Notes: a model not told the origin generated them from the letters alone. A stretch of 64,000 bases of DNA from Guillardia theta CCMP2712 (GCF_000315625.1 NW_005434669.1:374004-438003); one strand, 5' to 3'. Positions 9,860 through 22,733 are shown, numbered from the stretch's first letter. Made by a program: numbers and translations.

Positions 9860-12509
9860 CAACTTGATCTTTCTGAGGACTATGGTGAGGTAAGGGCGAA
9901 GGATACCAGCAATGGAACCTTTCATTCATCAATCGACCCGTTGCAGGAAAAACTTGAAGGGCCAAGAACCGGCGCCTCGCCTTGTTTTCATATTGAGGTT
10001 TCCTGGCTACTCTGCCATCAGTATCCGGCTGATTGTCGGTGCAGGAGCAACCATCAAGACCACGACTGCCCATGGCTACCTGGTGACGCGATCGCGTGCT
10101 TCTTCCCTTGTCCTCCCAGTTGTCCTCCTCTCCTGATGCGCCGATCGTTTGTCGTCTGACGATGACAATGCGCAGAAATGATACCAGCCCATGTTCGCGA
10201 ATCATTGCTGAAGAGAGCTAGAGAGCTCCCTCCAAACTTCTTGATCTCGCGCCCAGGTCCCTCCGTTAGAGATTCGATTCTTCTAAGGTCGGTTCTTGTC
10301 TTACCTTACATGCAGATGACGAGTCTGTCCTCTACATGAACCTGTCGGAAGGGTCCAGGAGCCTGCACAAATGGCATGCGCGCGATGATTTTTCTCGCTG
10401 TTCCGCTGACCTTGTGACCGCAGGCGGGATCTGAGTTCGTACACGTCTGTTAGCCAATTCAACAAGTCGAGCACTCCCCGGTCATTTGCGGAAGATCCTC
10501 TCCTGAGGGAGCTGGAGGGAGAGCTGGGTAGGGAGGTCCGAGCCAGTTCCTACCGAGAGATGTCTGCGGTGGAGAAGGAGAACCTCACACTTGACGTGCG
10601 GCCCGCGGCAAGGGCCTTGAAAGTGTCCAGCGAGATCTTCAAGTTGAAAGACGTCAACGTCAGCGAGCTCAGACAGGCTCACATGAGGTTTCAAGTGTTC
10701 CTCTCCCAGCAGGACCAGACCAGGGAGCCATTTCAGGTGAGGAAGAAGTTTTCAAGATCAGCTGGGGAGGATTTCTCGACATGGGGGAAGATGCAGCTGT
10801 CAGAGCTGAATGCTGAGGAGGAGAAACTTTCTGCCGACCTGGCAGAGGAGGCGGCAGCGAGTACAGCAGGGCAGAGCAGCGTTGGAAGTTTGCAAGGAGT
10901 GGAGGCTAAGGGGTCAGGTGAGTTCGACGAGCACGGGCAGGAGAGAAACGAGCAAGATTATCCGTCGCAAGACGTGGAGCAAAGCTCCGCTACTGCCTCT
11001 CTGCCGGCTGAACAACCCAAGTGAGTGAGAGCGGGATGGAAGGGAGGCTGCTGATCGCGATCCTGCAGTGATGCAGAGACACTTGCTTCCATCCCATGCC
11101 AGCTCGACCTCTGCTTGGGTGGAGCTGAGAGCAGCGAGCATTGCGGTGTGAACAAAGAGAGCAGCCTCTTGGGATCGCGAGGAGTTGACAGCCTGGTGAC
11201 GGCTGGGACCAAGGCACCTGTACAGGTGGACAGAGGGACGTCAACGCAAGAAGAGGATGCAGCCAGCGGAGAGTTCAGAGCTGCTCAGCAAATCGACGAG
11301 GCCATAGCGGCAGGAGTCCAGAGTCGAGCCATGACGAGTCATGCTTCGTCCGAGCTCGTCCGGAACTTCACAGCTTCCTGCAGTGGAAACGAACTTGGGC
11401 ACGAGGCATGGAAGATCAGGGTCGAGCCAAATCTGCAGAAGATCGATGACCCGACGACCTACTACTTACACAACCAGCAGGAGGTTTGTGTGTCCTCAAA
11501 GTGTTCCCTTTGACCGCCCCAGCAGCAGGTCTTCCAGTCTGCTAACAGCATGATGGATACGCGAATAGACTTGGAGACTCGCTTCCTCAATATTGACATA
11601 TCAACTTGTCAGAACCTCTTCGTGGATTTTGTGAGCCCCTTCCCCTCTCCTAACTTCCTCTCGTTCACAACTGCTCCATTCAATTCACTCTCCGTTTTCC
11701 TCTCCATCCCTCCATCCTCTCCTCTCTCCTCTTTTTCATATCCTTTTGGAATGATCTTCACTCAGGAGCGAACGCGGAGCGTCGCGTCCATCAACACAAC
11801 GATGGACTCTAGGTGTGCGGGCGAAAGTTCTCCTCAACTTGACCGGGCAGGTTCGGAAGCAGACATGCGACAGCTACCAGCGTCACCATCATCATCAACG
11901 TCACCACCATCAACATCCCACGGGAAGATCGACAAGGAACAGCCTGTAACATCAGCTCCAGAATGCAAGAAGAGGCAGCGAGCGACGCTCAACAAGAAGT
12001 CCATCGCAACTAGCTGGGGCAACTTCAGGCTTCCTCCTGACTCCCTTGTCTCCTCCGACGACCATCCACCCATCTTCAAGCGGCGAGCTGAGTTCAAGGG
12101 TGAGGCCTGCGTCGGGCAGAAGCTCACCATCACGGCGAAACCTCTTCCTGGGGTTCAGATCAAGGTACCCAGCTCCTCCTCTCCCTTCACAACCCTCACT
12201 CACCGTCCAGGATTTCGTCCTTCATTTCAACTGGTACAGGATCCGTGGCGAGGTAAATCATTCCTCTGTCCTCCCTCCTCCTGAATGAGGAGGAAGCAGC
12301 AGGTAGCCAGCAAGTACCTCCCCGTCGAACAGATCCAGCAGAGCCATCGAGCCTCCTACGTCTGTACCGAGCAAGACCGCGGCTGCGGCATCCTCTGCAT
12401 CTGCTCCCCTCAGTTTCCTGACGGCAGCCTGGCCTCTTGCACGCTTGCTGTCACTGACAGTCTGGTGGAGGCGGAGGAGGAGTGTCTGGACTTCCCCGTC
12501 GTAGTTTAA
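9860..12509 (+). CDS. Protein with C-terminal AIR9/A9-like Ig domain
   Basis: Exons visible: near 9862-9890 (STIDQNNLIFLRTMVR), 9951 to about 10100 (APRLVFILRFPGYSAISIRL), about 10177-10255, 10316-10395, 10423-11021, 11069-11482, about 11523-11627, 11766-12164, 12211-12253 and 12302 to stop 12507-12509. The centre (about residues 120-500) is acidic, Ser/Gln-rich and probably disordered. The last about 130 residues read FKGEACVGQKLTITAK, PLPG, FVLHFNWYRIRGE, IQQSHRASYVCTEQDRG and FPDGSLA. This is the pattern of Ig-like A9 repeats known from plant AIR9 (G.. .VG..L, G...F.WYR, Y....D.G..L). AIR9 binds microtubules, but a cytoskeletal role here is inference. The true start is unresolved. Confidence 0.5.
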
Positions 12510-12561
12510 GATAAGATGTTGTCAGCAAGGTTCATTTTCACTGGTGGCTCTGAATCAGACT

Positions 12562-13040
<479 letters not shown>

Positions 13041-13041
<1 letters not shown>

Positions 13042-13490
13042 CCGTTGTCCTGCCCTGCCTCAAACGAACGGAGTCTCCCCGACAGATTCTTTACCACAAT
13101 ATCGCCATAGCAGGGTGGGGTACTACGAAATATACCCCTTCGATATCCTTTATTTTCCTATATTATGCGGTAGGGGTGCATACCCTCTAAGGGATAATTC
13201 TAAGGGGGTGGTGTGCAATGGAGGGAGACTATCAAGAGTAGCGGCGACAGTCGAGGGCTGAGGAGCTGCAGCGGCGAGAGACAGAGAGGAGAAGGAAGAG
13301 AAGAAGGAAGAGAGGAGGGAAGAGGGAAGAGAAGAGGGGAGAGGGGAGAGGGGAGAGGGCGGGGGAGAGAGAGACAGGAGAGGGAAGACGGAAGGGGTGA
13401 GGGGAGCGAGGCAGAGAGGCAGAGATTCAGGAAAGACGGAGGGATGCATTGTAGCATGTAATCATCATCTCTTCTCAACGATCGGATTCA
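13041..13490. other. Spacer: ggggta tract and GGAGA microsatellite
   Basis: 13106-13215 contains ggtggggtactac, ggtaggggtgcatac and ctaagggggtggtg words typical of this window's tacccc/ggggta class. 13280-13400 is a gagagaggag purine run. No coding exon seen. Confidence 0.5.
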
Positions 13491-14981
13491 ATGTCGACCA
13501 GTCAACGTGTTCGCGTTGCCTTCCTTATCGCAGCATCTTTGATGAAGTTCCCTCAAACTTGGTCGAGAGCCACCGAGCCCTGGGTTGAGATCCTCTCTCC
13601 TCAGCCTGCTCAGCTCTTTGTCGAAGGACAGTTCTCCTCTATCATGCTTCACTTCGTCGTCCATGGCGTCGAGCTGGGAGCGGACTCAGTAGCGGCGCAC
13701 GTGTTTGTCATTCGCAACGCCATATCCTACGGGGGAGACGCCTTCAGAGGGAGGGAGGAGCTCAGATCCTCTCCCCACCATGTTGTGTTGGAGCAGGAGA
13801 CCAAGCTGCAGCTCGATCACCAGTGGCTGGACCTCGGGCTGCACCAGGTCAGGGTCCACCTGGTGGACATGAAACAAGGTGAGGAGCGCCGCTGGCGCGT
13901 CGTGCGAGGTGACGTGAGGCAGGGAGGGAGATAGCGGAGAGCGCATGCTTCTTCGAGGTCAGGCTGCCGGTGGAGCAGGAGGAGAAAGAAAACAAGGTTC
14001 CTGCTGAAATCATGACGGACGCGTTCGAGGACAAGGTGGTTGAGCGATGGGACCAGACGATGGGGGAGAGTGCGGAGGAAGTTCTTGCGAGGTACTCGAT
14101 GCTGCACCACGACATCTTGCATGGGAAGGTCCCGGAAGAGCAGAGGAGGTACCTCGTGCTCAACCAGCAAGCTGGAGGGTTGGGAAACAGGTGGGAGCCG
14201 ATGGAGATCGAGTGGAATTCTCTTAATTGTGATTGTTGTTGGAATCTTCCTAATTGATATGAAATCTTCCGTGTGCCAGATCAAATCTTTCATTGAAAAT
14301 CTTGCGTGATGGTGGTGTGACGGGAGACGCAGGCTCGGGAGTATCCTATCAGGCCTTCTATTCGCGATCTTGTCCAACAGGGCTATGCTGGTCTACTGGG
14401 ACGTGTCCTCGTACTTGCAGAACGGGGATGTGGAGCATGGAGGGATCCGGTGGAACTTCAAGGATGAGGAGGAGATTAAGGTAAGTCTTGACTTGTATGT
14501 TGACAGCTATCAGTGTAGACCTTTCTCTCTCTGCTGCTCGTGTGATTGTTGAGGTTGAGCCTGCCGACTTTTGTTTGTGATTGTGTGCAAACTTTTCCTG
14601 TCCTCCTCTTCCCGTTTCCTGACAGCATGTGCGGGCCAGGAGGTGATAGGGAACGCGGCTCTCGAGGGGATTCACTACACTGACATGGGGGAGCTGTCGG
14701 AGTACCTGGTGTGCGGCCGCTATGACACGTCAGATGATGCCTCGGCAGATGTGTCTACCATGACGACAATAAGGATCACAAACCCTCACTACTACATTCC
14801 CCTAATCATGAGCAACCCCTTCTATCGCCGCAGGTTGCTGAGTGTCTTCGGGGGGAAGCCCGCCCATGTGCTCTTCAACTACCTGTTTAAGCTCGTGCCC
14901 TACTTAAAGGTCTGTGATGGATGACCGGGGAGGGAAGGATTGTTGAGATCAGCAGGAGGAGGGAAGGATTATTGAATCTGG

Positions 14982-15059
<78 letters not shown>

Positions 15060-16202
15060 GCAGGATTGTTGAGATCAGGAGGGGCAGGAGCAGGAGCAGG
15101 AGGAGAGAGGAGGAAGAGGAAGGGGAGGGAAAGAGAGAAGGAGAGCAGCGGTGAACAGTCGCAAGGCAGAGGTGATGCTAGTAATGACTGACAAGGTGGA
15201 TGCTCAGGAGAAGGTCGACGCAGCAAAATCTGCATGGAAGGGGAAGCAAATGATAGGTGCAGAGCTGGGAGACGGCATGGAGTTTGAAGATGACGAGGAT
15301 GTTGTTGCCAGGTCTGCAAATCAGACAAGCTCGATCTTGCGGGAAGATAACGCTCGAAGGCGACCTGGGTAGATACACCTGATCGCATGGTGGTGGTGGT
15401 GATGATGATGATGATGAGGAGGAGGATGGTAATGGGGAGAAAGAAATTACGAAATGTCCTGAGATCGCTACTAGATGCACAAGAGAAAAACCTGATTTGA
15501 AAGTCACTGTGGTGGCAGGAAACCGTGTGTATACACATGCGTACATGACGCTGGTAAGTTGATTATGATGGTGATGGTGATGAGGATGATGAGGATGGGG
15601 AAGACGATAATGATGAGCAGAAAGAGCAGGAGGAGGAGGAGGAGGAGGAAGAGGTTTGACAGGCTCGAGCAGGAGCACGAGCAGCTCTTCTACTCCTGTG
15701 CTCGCTCTCTTCGTCGAGGTTTCAAGGGAAACGCCTCCTACTTCCTCGCCACCGACCTGCCACAGGAGACGAGAAAAGGTAGAAGGAAGATGTGCGGTGA
15801 AGGAAGAAAAGTGGAGGGCAGGGCGGAGAGGCGAAAGGCGAAAGAAGAAAGGAGGAAAAGGAGAGAGGGAGGGGGGAAGGGTAGCAGGTAGACGAGGATC
15901 AGAGAGACGGAAGAGGGGGGAGGAGAAACGAGTGGGAGAGAGAAGGAAAGGGTATAGAGGGCGCGGAGGAGGAGAATGGAGGGGAGGACCGGGAGGAGAG
16001 CAGAGGACCGGGAGCTTTGTCTGCGAGTTGCAGAAGGATCCGGAGAGAATGGATGGAGATGGAAGGGACGAGGAAACGAATTTGAACCCACTCCTACCCT
16101 GCTGTGATCGGGTCCTGACAGAAGCAATTTCTCAACTGGGAGAGGACAAGCTCTTCTTCACGCAGCTTCCCGACGAAGATGTGATCGCCTATGTCCTTGT
16201 TG

Positions 16203-16248
<46 letters not shown>

Positions 16249-17442
16249 TCTCCTTCTCCTTCTCCTGCTCCTTTCCCAGCCATCTTCGCCTCCACCTGAT
16301 GGTTTATCTCTCGTCAGGTGCATGCAACGCGAGCAGCCATGGAGGAAGGGAGGACGACGAACTTTGACGGCGCTTTCATGGACATCTGGTAGACTCCATG
16401 TCAAGGGCCCAGCATGCTTGATTGAGCTCCTATCAACCTCGGTCTTCCTCAGCCGATATTGAACTTCCTCCTCATAGTCAGCTAATGTTGATTTTCTTTC
16501 TCTGTCAGCTAATGATGATTTTGTTTCTTTGTGGCTCATGTTGAATTTCTGTCTCAGTCAGCTAATGTTGATTTTCTTTCTTTGTCAGCTAATCTTGATT
16601 CTGTTGATCCCGTCTTCTTTGCCTTGCTCTTGTTGAACTCCTCTCAAAGGCTTTTGAGCGAATGTGATGACGTCATCGCAACTCCTGCATCTAGCTTTGG
16701 CTACATGGCAAGCGCAAGGTTACATGCCTCCTCCTCCTCCTCCTCCTCCTCCCCGTTTCCCTCCTCCTCCTGCTCCTCCTGCTCCTCCTGCTCCTCCTGC
16801 TCCTCCTGCTCCTCCTGCTCCTCCTGCTCCTCCTGCTCCTCCTGCTCCTCCTGCTCCTCCTCCTCCTCCTCCTCCTCCTCCTCTTCCACCTTGTTCTGCT
16901 CCCCGGTTTCCTTTGGCAGTTTCCCTCTCTTTTCCTCTTCCTTTTGCTGTCTGCACCCTCTCCCAAATTTTCTCCATCTTCTTACACAGTTGTCTGCCAT
17001 CAGATCAGGAAAAGCTCCTATAACTGTGAGCAAGTGGGGGAAATGTTTTCGGGCTATCACAAGGTAAGAGAGACCAAGTCGATTACGCAGCACATGATGA
17101 TGCCAATGACGATGGTGCTGGTGATGAAACGGAGAAAATCACGCAAGAGATTAAGGAGATGATGTCAGATGATTGTGATGGAGGGAACTTCGATCTCTCA
17201 TAGTTTGCTCCCTTCCCCTCCTCTGATGACCTCTCAGCGAGCCCTTCTCGCATGCCTGGCTGCTGGTGAAGACGGTCTCTTGCTTCGATCGGCGCATGCT
17301 TGTCCCGGAGTTCGACATGCTGTGCCAGGCACTGGCCCTCCTCCTCTTCCTCCTCCTAAGCCCTCTGCCTCCCTCCCTTCTTCCTCCTGCCCTTCTTGCC
17401 CCACAGTTCCCCACTCGCCCCTCTTTGCTCACCTTGTGCTGA
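13491..17442 (+). CDS. Fucosyltransferase-like glycosyltransferase
   Basis: Starts at ATG 13491 with MSTSQRVRVAFLIAASLM, a plausible signal or anchor. Exons: 13491-13876; about 13928-14190, ending YLVLNQQAGGLGNR; 14330-14479, continuing LGSILSGLLFAILSNRAM and LVYWDVSSYLQN; about 14626-14909 (HYYIPLIMSNPFYRR); about 15652-15777 (NASYFLATDLPQETR); 16121 to about 16195 (AISQLGEDKLFFTQLPDE); about 16318-16388 (FDGAFMDIW); about 16650-16720 (LLSECDDVIATPASSFGY); about 16990-17062; 17239-17442. The order GLGNRL, (F)LATD, D.(W)LLSECD and SSFGYMA is the signature of GDP-fucose-dependent fucosyltransferases of the plant xyloglucan/FUT type, which act on glycans in the Golgi lumen. The acceptor cannot be told. 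Introns here are long and microsatellite-filled. The final about 30 hydrophobic residues after 17339 are uncertain; the true end may be slightly earlier. Confidence 0.7.
14982..15057. repeat. (GGAGCA)n microsatellite in intron
   Basis: Twelve or so ggagca hexamers in the intron after the 14626-14909 exon of the fucosyltransferase-like gene. Confidence 0.9.
16203..16272. repeat. (CTGCTC)n / (CTTCTC)n microsatellite
   Basis: Pyrimidine hexamers directly following an exon of the fucosyltransferase-like gene. Confidence 0.9.
16761..16882. repeat. (CTCCTGCTC)n 9-bp repeat
   Basis: Nonamer array grading into (CTC)n, in an intron of the fucosyltransferase-like gene. Confidence 0.9.
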
Positions 17443-17731
17443 TCTATCCCACCATCCTGCTCCTGCTTCTTCCTTTTCCTACCGTTGGTGCTCCCTTGCA
17501 ATCCCTTGCTCAGCTGTCCGATCCTAGTCCCCTACGTCTTCATTCCCTCTCTCTCCCCTCCATCTCTCCCTGATGACGTCACACCTCAGGATTGTGTTGT
17601 GCTTCAGTGTCCATGTGGAGATCTGACTTGTGCTAGTCACTCGGAGGTACTCATGCTCCCCTTCCCCTGCCCTCAGCCGTTTGTTCTTTACCAGCCCTGC
17701 AACCCTTGACATGATACAGCCTTGCCTCCCT

Positions 17732-17807
<76 letters not shown>

Positions 17808-18071
17808 TCCTGCCTGCCTGCCTGCCTGCCCGACTGTCTCCATTGCTCCACCTGACATATCCTCACCCGACTTCCTTTCGCTCACCACCCCCGCTAACTT
17901 TGAATTCGCAGCCTCCCCATCCTCTGTTTCCTCGGCAAGTAGCTCAGGTACCCGGGTGAGCGGTCCCTTACTTCAATCAACAAGAGCAGCAAACGACTTG
18001 CATTCAGTTTCCTCCTTCCCTCTCCATCCCCTCTTCTCCCTCCTCCTCCTCCTGCTCTCATCCACCTGCCT
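17443..18071. other. Spacer, pyrimidine-rich
   Basis: No supported gene. It is dominated by CT-rich sequence and the CCTG array at 17733-17830. The spacer separates the convergent fucosyltransferase-like and PTH2 genes. Confidence 0.5.
17733..17830. repeat. (CCTG)n tetranucleotide microsatellite
   Basis: About 24 cctg units with a single interruption (ccttc). Confidence 0.95.
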
Positions 18072-19521
18072 TTACAGCAGCTTCAGGTGATCCGTAAGTC
18101 CTTTGAACTGCTGCTCGGGCGCAGGTCCGATCGCGAGCACCTGTCCCAACATCACGAGCAGCACACGAATTATTTGCCCCCTACAGTCCTGCTCCCCGCC
18201 GCTATCTGCGTCCTCCCAGCATCCATGACAATGTAAGTGATGAGGCCCTAGCAGGACACTTGACTGCACGACACACGCAGCGGATCCCCTCACCTTGGCT
18301 CCTGCCTTCTTGGCGATCTCCCACATCTCATCCTCTGCCTCACATTCAGCCCTCCTCCCCTCTCCCTCCCCTGCTCTCTCCTCCTCCNNNNNNNNNNNNN
18401 NNNNNNNNNNNNNNNNNNNNNNNNNNNNNNNNNNNNNNNNNNNNNNNNNNNNNNNNNNNNNNNNNNNNNNNNNNNNNNNNNNNNNNNCCCTCCCCTCCTC
18501 CCTCCCCTCGCTCCTCCTCCTCCTCCTCCTCCCTCCTCCTCCTCCCTCCTCCTCCTCCTCCTCCTCCTCCTCCCTCCTCCCCCCCTCCCCATCCCCCTTT
18601 CCTCTTCTCTCATCCCTCTCTGCCGTCCAACTCCCATCAGCCTCCCCTCCTGCCTCTCCCCTCCCTCCTATCCTCCACCTGTCGGGCATTGCACGCAGAT
18701 TTTCGCCTACACGCTCCTCTCAGTCCGACGTTTGCAACACACAGGGACTGCCGTCTCACCTGGCCGAACTTCTCCCACCACGTCAGCGCGGAGGGAGCAT
18801 ACTTCTTCCCCCTCTTGTAAGCACCCAGCACAGCATGCTGCCATACCGCCAGTGAGTCCTACCTCAGGGCAGCTCCACATGTACCCCGCATTGCGCGGCG
18901 ATCTTTCCCTTGCCCATCTTGAGCTCCTGGTTCACCACCAGCACCTGCCCACCCTCACGTCAGGAGCATTCGCAAGGTGAAAGGAGGAGGAGGAGGAGGA
19001 GGAGGAGGAGGAGGAGGAGGAGGAGGAGGAGGAGGAGGAGGAGGAGGAGGAGGAGGAGTAGGGAGAGGACGGGAGGGCGAGGCGAGGCATGTAGCAGCAC
19101 TCACCATCTTCCCAGGCCCATCGGTCATGCCGAAGTCGTTGCGTAGCTTGTTGGAACCAGCTGTCAGGATCATTCAGCGACTGTCGACACTGCAGGAGGA
19201 GCTCTGGCGACCTCCATCCTCGTCCTCATCCTCGTCGTGCATCAAAAGGCTCTTCCTATCCACAGCAGGCGCGACAATCCTTGACGCCATGAAGCCTGCA
19301 AGTGCGACCGGAGCTGTCAATCCAATACCTCCTCCTCCATCCTAACCCGCTTACACACCCTTCAGCCCTCCCACCTTCCCTTCCTTACCCCCTCCCTCCT
19401 AAGCTTTCTCTCCCCCTCTCCCCCGCCCCTCCTCCCTCTCTCTCTCCCTCCCTCCCTCTCTCCCTCCATCCCTCCCACCTGCGCAGAACGACACGGCACA
19501 TGCTGCCACGAGCCCCGCCAT
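18072..19521 (-). CDS. PTRH2: Peptidyl-tRNA hydrolase 2 (PTH2 family)
   Basis: Recycles peptidyl-tRNA by cleaving the peptide-tRNA ester. Starting at ATG 19521, exon 1 encodes MAGLVAACAVSFCAG, a hydrophobic anchor as in mitochondrial PTRH2. Next come FMASRIVAPAVDRKSLLM plus an acidic linker, then FGMTDGPGKM, VLVVNQELKMGKGKIAAQCG (18950-18886), HAVLGAYKRGKKYAP and WWEKFGQ (18840-18770), AKICVQCPDR, DEMWEIAKKAGAK, IVMDAGRTQIAAGSRT and VLAIGPAPEQQFKGLTDHLKLL (shown in part), stop 18072-18074. The order KMGKGKIAAQC/H, DAGRTQI and LAIGP is diagnostic for PTH2, and the catalytic-site Lys, Asp and Thr motifs are present. The 100-N gap lies between the AKICVQCPDR and DEMWEI exons, probably in an intron, because the protein reads through without loss. 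Confidence 0.85.
18388..18487. other. Assembly gap (100 N)
   Basis: Exactly 100 N, the usual placeholder for a gap of unknown size, flanked on both sides by (CTC)n-rich sequence that probably broke the assembly. Confidence 0.98.
18982..19058. repeat. (GGA)n trinucleotide microsatellite
   Basis: About 25 gga units in a PTH2 intron, between the GPGKM exon and the VLVVNQELK exon. Confidence 0.95.
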
Positions 19522-19673
19522 TCCAATGGCCCCTGATGAGAATCCGCGAAAGATGGTGGACCATCCGATAAGACCGCCGGTGACCGCCGGTGGCTCACCG
19601 GTGGCTGAGAAGCTTCGGAACACTACACTGAACAAGCCTTCTCAGCCCAGTTTATTAGCTCTAGACTACCCCT

Positions 19674-21946
19674 TCATCTACTGCTCGAAGACACTCTGAC
19701 TATCACCCTGTCCACCAGCTCCTTGAAGTGCAAGCTCTCCGTCCTCGACAGACCTCCAACCTCCTCCGGCTCCAACGGAGTCACCTGTGCTCGCATACTT
19801 CCCCGCCGGCTCCCCCTCCTCCGCTTCGACTTGATCATCAGCTCCACCATGTCCTCTGCCGTCAGCTCCTCCTTCAAGTCCCAGTAGCTTCCCTCCTTCT
19901 CCGCCTCTTTCAGCGCCTGCAGTAGATCCTTGAGGGTCGACCGTCCTTGCAGCCGCTCCCACGCGTCCTGCGCCTCGTTGTACACCTGATGGATCAGGTC
20001 CTCGCTCCCGTGCTTCTCCACTAGCTCCTGCCGGCTCGCGTAGCTGTCCATGACGATGGCGAGCAGCATGTTGAGGATGATGAGGGAGACGACGCAGATG
20101 TAGGTGCAGACCCACGCGAAGCCCATGCTCTTGGTCGTCTCGTCGAACGCCTTCAGCTCGCTCCAGACGCTCAGGTCCGCCACAAGCAGCTCGAAGCAAG
20201 TCATCAGCGAGTCCCACAGCGTCGCAAACTCCTTGATCTGGTGCCCGAAAAGCAGCGTCCCGATGCTCGCGAACCCCAGCTCGATCATCACAAACACGAT
20301 CAGAAAGTGCACAATGTCGTTGGACGCCGCAAGGAAAGTCTCCACGATGATGGCCAGGCGCGGCTGAGCGCGGATCACCTCCAGGAAGTGGATCATGATG
20401 AGAATCAGGTTGACCGAGCACAGGATCCTGTACGTCCCCAGGTGGTAGATCACCTCCTGTATCCGATCCTGCCCCGATCCCGTCAGCCGACAGCCTCCCC
20501 CTCTCTCCTCCTCCTCTCCCTTACCTGGACCTCTGCCTCATGCTCCTTGAAGCTCTTCGCGATCTCCTCGCTGATCGCCGTCGTCTCCTTGAGCAGCCCC
20601 AGGTGCCACCAGAAGCTCAGGAACACCGACAGCACGATCGTGCCCCCCGAGATCACGTCCCACACTCCCACCTCCCTCTTGGCTATCCTCTTCCTCATAC
20701 GCATCCCCTTGTCCACCATCATCGCCAGCAGACACACGTACCACGCTGCGTCCCACCCGTACGAGCTCGCGGGGTGGAGCGTGTACGGGTCGAGGATGAC
20801 GGAGCCGATCTCGAACTCGTTCTTCACGTAGCCTCCTCGCTCCAGCTTCAGCTTCAACGAGCACTGCGTGAAGGTGCTCAGCTCCCCGTTGTACAGGGTG
20901 ACGACGATCCGCACGTGCTCCGTCTGCCGGTCGATCCAGTGCCTCGCCTCGAGGTACTTGACCTGCTTCGCGATCTCCTCCTGATCCCTCTCCGGGTCCA
21001 GCCAGAAACGGTACACATCCTTCCCCTCCTCTGCCGTGAAGCCCTGCGAGTAGGAGGCAGACTGCGAGAAGTCGATAGCCTTGCTGTACTCCTCCCCTCC
21101 TAGACACTCGCCTCCTTGGGCCGGGCCGGACGACGGCACGTAGTCCAGCGGGGGGCAGAGCTGCACGCCGAAGGGAGCGCGGTCAGCCTCCTTGCCGGCG
21201 GGGTGGCACATAGAGCCATAGAAGGCGTCGAGGAGGTGGATCTGACACTCGACGGGCCGGGCGCGTCGCTGCTCGAGCCGGATGCTGCCGAGGATCTTGT
21301 TGTACTGCATCAGCCTGCCCCACTCGCTCTTGTCCAAAGGGGACCCATCGGGGGAAGTTTGCAGGAACGTGATGGGAACGAAAACAAATTCGAACCATTT
21401 CCAGAACTCTTGGACCTCATGTATCTCTGCGAAGTGAGAGATGGCCGCGTCGTTCCTGGCGGAGAAGAGAAAGACGTGCTCCACTGACTTCTCCACCAGG
21501 CTCATGCGCTGCACGTCGACGTGGTTGAGGACAGACAAGAAGAAGGCGATGCAGGTGAACATGACGAGGGGAATGTGCCTGCACATGTCGCGAGAGATGG
21601 CTGTGCTCTCGAGGTGCTGGAGGAGGAGTTTGCGGGGAATGGCTGTAGCCTTATTGATTACATTGCTTGTCTGAGCGCTGGGGAGCAAACGTTTCAAGCT
21701 GGATTGTGAGCTGCTAAAACTGTTCCGGAAAGAAGCTCCGAGCCCCTCGACACTCTGTTTGATTCTTTGCATCGCATAGAGCCCCCGAAACGAACCGCTG
21801 TGACTGATCTCACTTTGCTCAGCCCCTGGCGGCTGGTTTGTTGCTGTAGCAGGATCAGGGTTGAGGGTGGGCTGTATGGCGTCAGAAATAACTGAAGCAT
21901 GTGAGTTGGGCGCATCGGCCGCATCCATCTCCCCGTTATGTTCCAT
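19674..21946 (-). CDS. Polycystin (PKD2/TRPP-like) cation channel, copy A
   Basis: Two exons: 21946-20525 and 20468-19674, separated by a 56-nt intron; 738 residues from ATG 21946. The N-terminal about 105 residues are Ser/Gln-rich and unique to this copy. Then TM1 (IPLVMFTCIAFFLSVLNHV), a large extracellular polycystin (TOP) domain of about 250 residues (WGRLMQYNKILGSIRLEQRR, CHPAGKEADRAPFG, YGWDAAWYVC), further TM helices (VLSVFLSFWWHLGLL, NLILIMIHFLEVIRAQP, IVFVMIELGFASIGTLLFG), a pore helix (LWDSLMTCFELLVAD) and S6 (MGFAWVCTYICVVSLIILNM). This is the standard TRPP layout. The cytosolic tail is charged and ends differently from copy B (FKELVDRVIVRVSSSSR). It is divergently paired with copy B across a short spacer and nearly identical to it from residue about 110 to the tail. 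Confidence 0.85.
19762..21617 (-). repeat. Left arm of 1.86-kb inverted repeat
   Basis: Mirrors 22874-24729. Paired positions sum to 44491 at both ends (for example 21616 with 22875, and 19762 with 24729), so there is no net insertion or deletion between the arms. The arm covers most of polycystin copy A, including its intron. Confidence 0.9.
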
Positions 21947-22733
21947 GGCAGCCTGTTGACCGCAAGTGGGTCGATGGATCAGTAGCAAGGGAGGGCCTGT
22001 CGGACGATCTTCTGGTCGCTAAGTCACTACCGCGAGCATCGCGACCCTCGTCGCCCGCGCGCTAGCTGCATTCCTCCACCTTTCCCCAGAAGCCGGAAAA
22101 GGGTTTTAAGGTACTAGGTTTTAAGGTACCAGAAGTAAAACTTTGAAAAACAGAATGGTCAAGTTAAAATTGCTTAAAAGAAATATTTTACAGCTCACGA
22201 AGTAAAAATACTTATATGGCTTCATCTATATATATATATAAACATGATTTTGTACCAAGTTGTTCACCCACATATATTCCATAGTACGAATTTACATCAT
22301 CAGCCCTATAGGTAATTATACAGATTTGTACATTAAAACCTTGCTTCCCCGGAAATGGCGGCCCGGGAAGTGTCCGTGCGTTGCGCCTTCTTGTCCTGAT
22401 CCTCCTGCCCCCCCCTCCCATCCCTGCTGCTCCCTCTCACACTGTTTCATCTCTGACCTGAACTCACCTATCTACCTCTCTGTCTCTCACCTTTCCCCTC
22501 GCCTTCCCCTTCGTCAAACTCCTGCGATATCCCTCCCTGCCCTTGACTCTTTCTGTCTTCGCCAGTGTTGATCTGTCCTACCGTTATCCCTCAGCTCTTC
22601 CTCGACGCCCTTTACTTTGAGCTTCCTGAGCCGTCTTCTCCTCTGCTTGCTTCCTGTTCCCTGAGGACATATTGCTCCATTAGTTTTCGCGCTGCTGCCC
22701 TGAGCAGGGTTGAACGGCCCCCAACTTCTTGTT
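21947..22733. promoter_or_regulatory. Shared divergent upstream region of the polycystin pair
   Basis: 787 bp between the two start codons. It contains a ctatatatatatataaac run at about 22226-22243 that lies almost exactly on the palindrome centre (22245/22246), and a short direct repeat gttttaaggtac near 22102 and 22119. A bidirectional promoter is inferred from the head-to-head arrangement. No defined binding site recognised. Confidence 0.4.
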
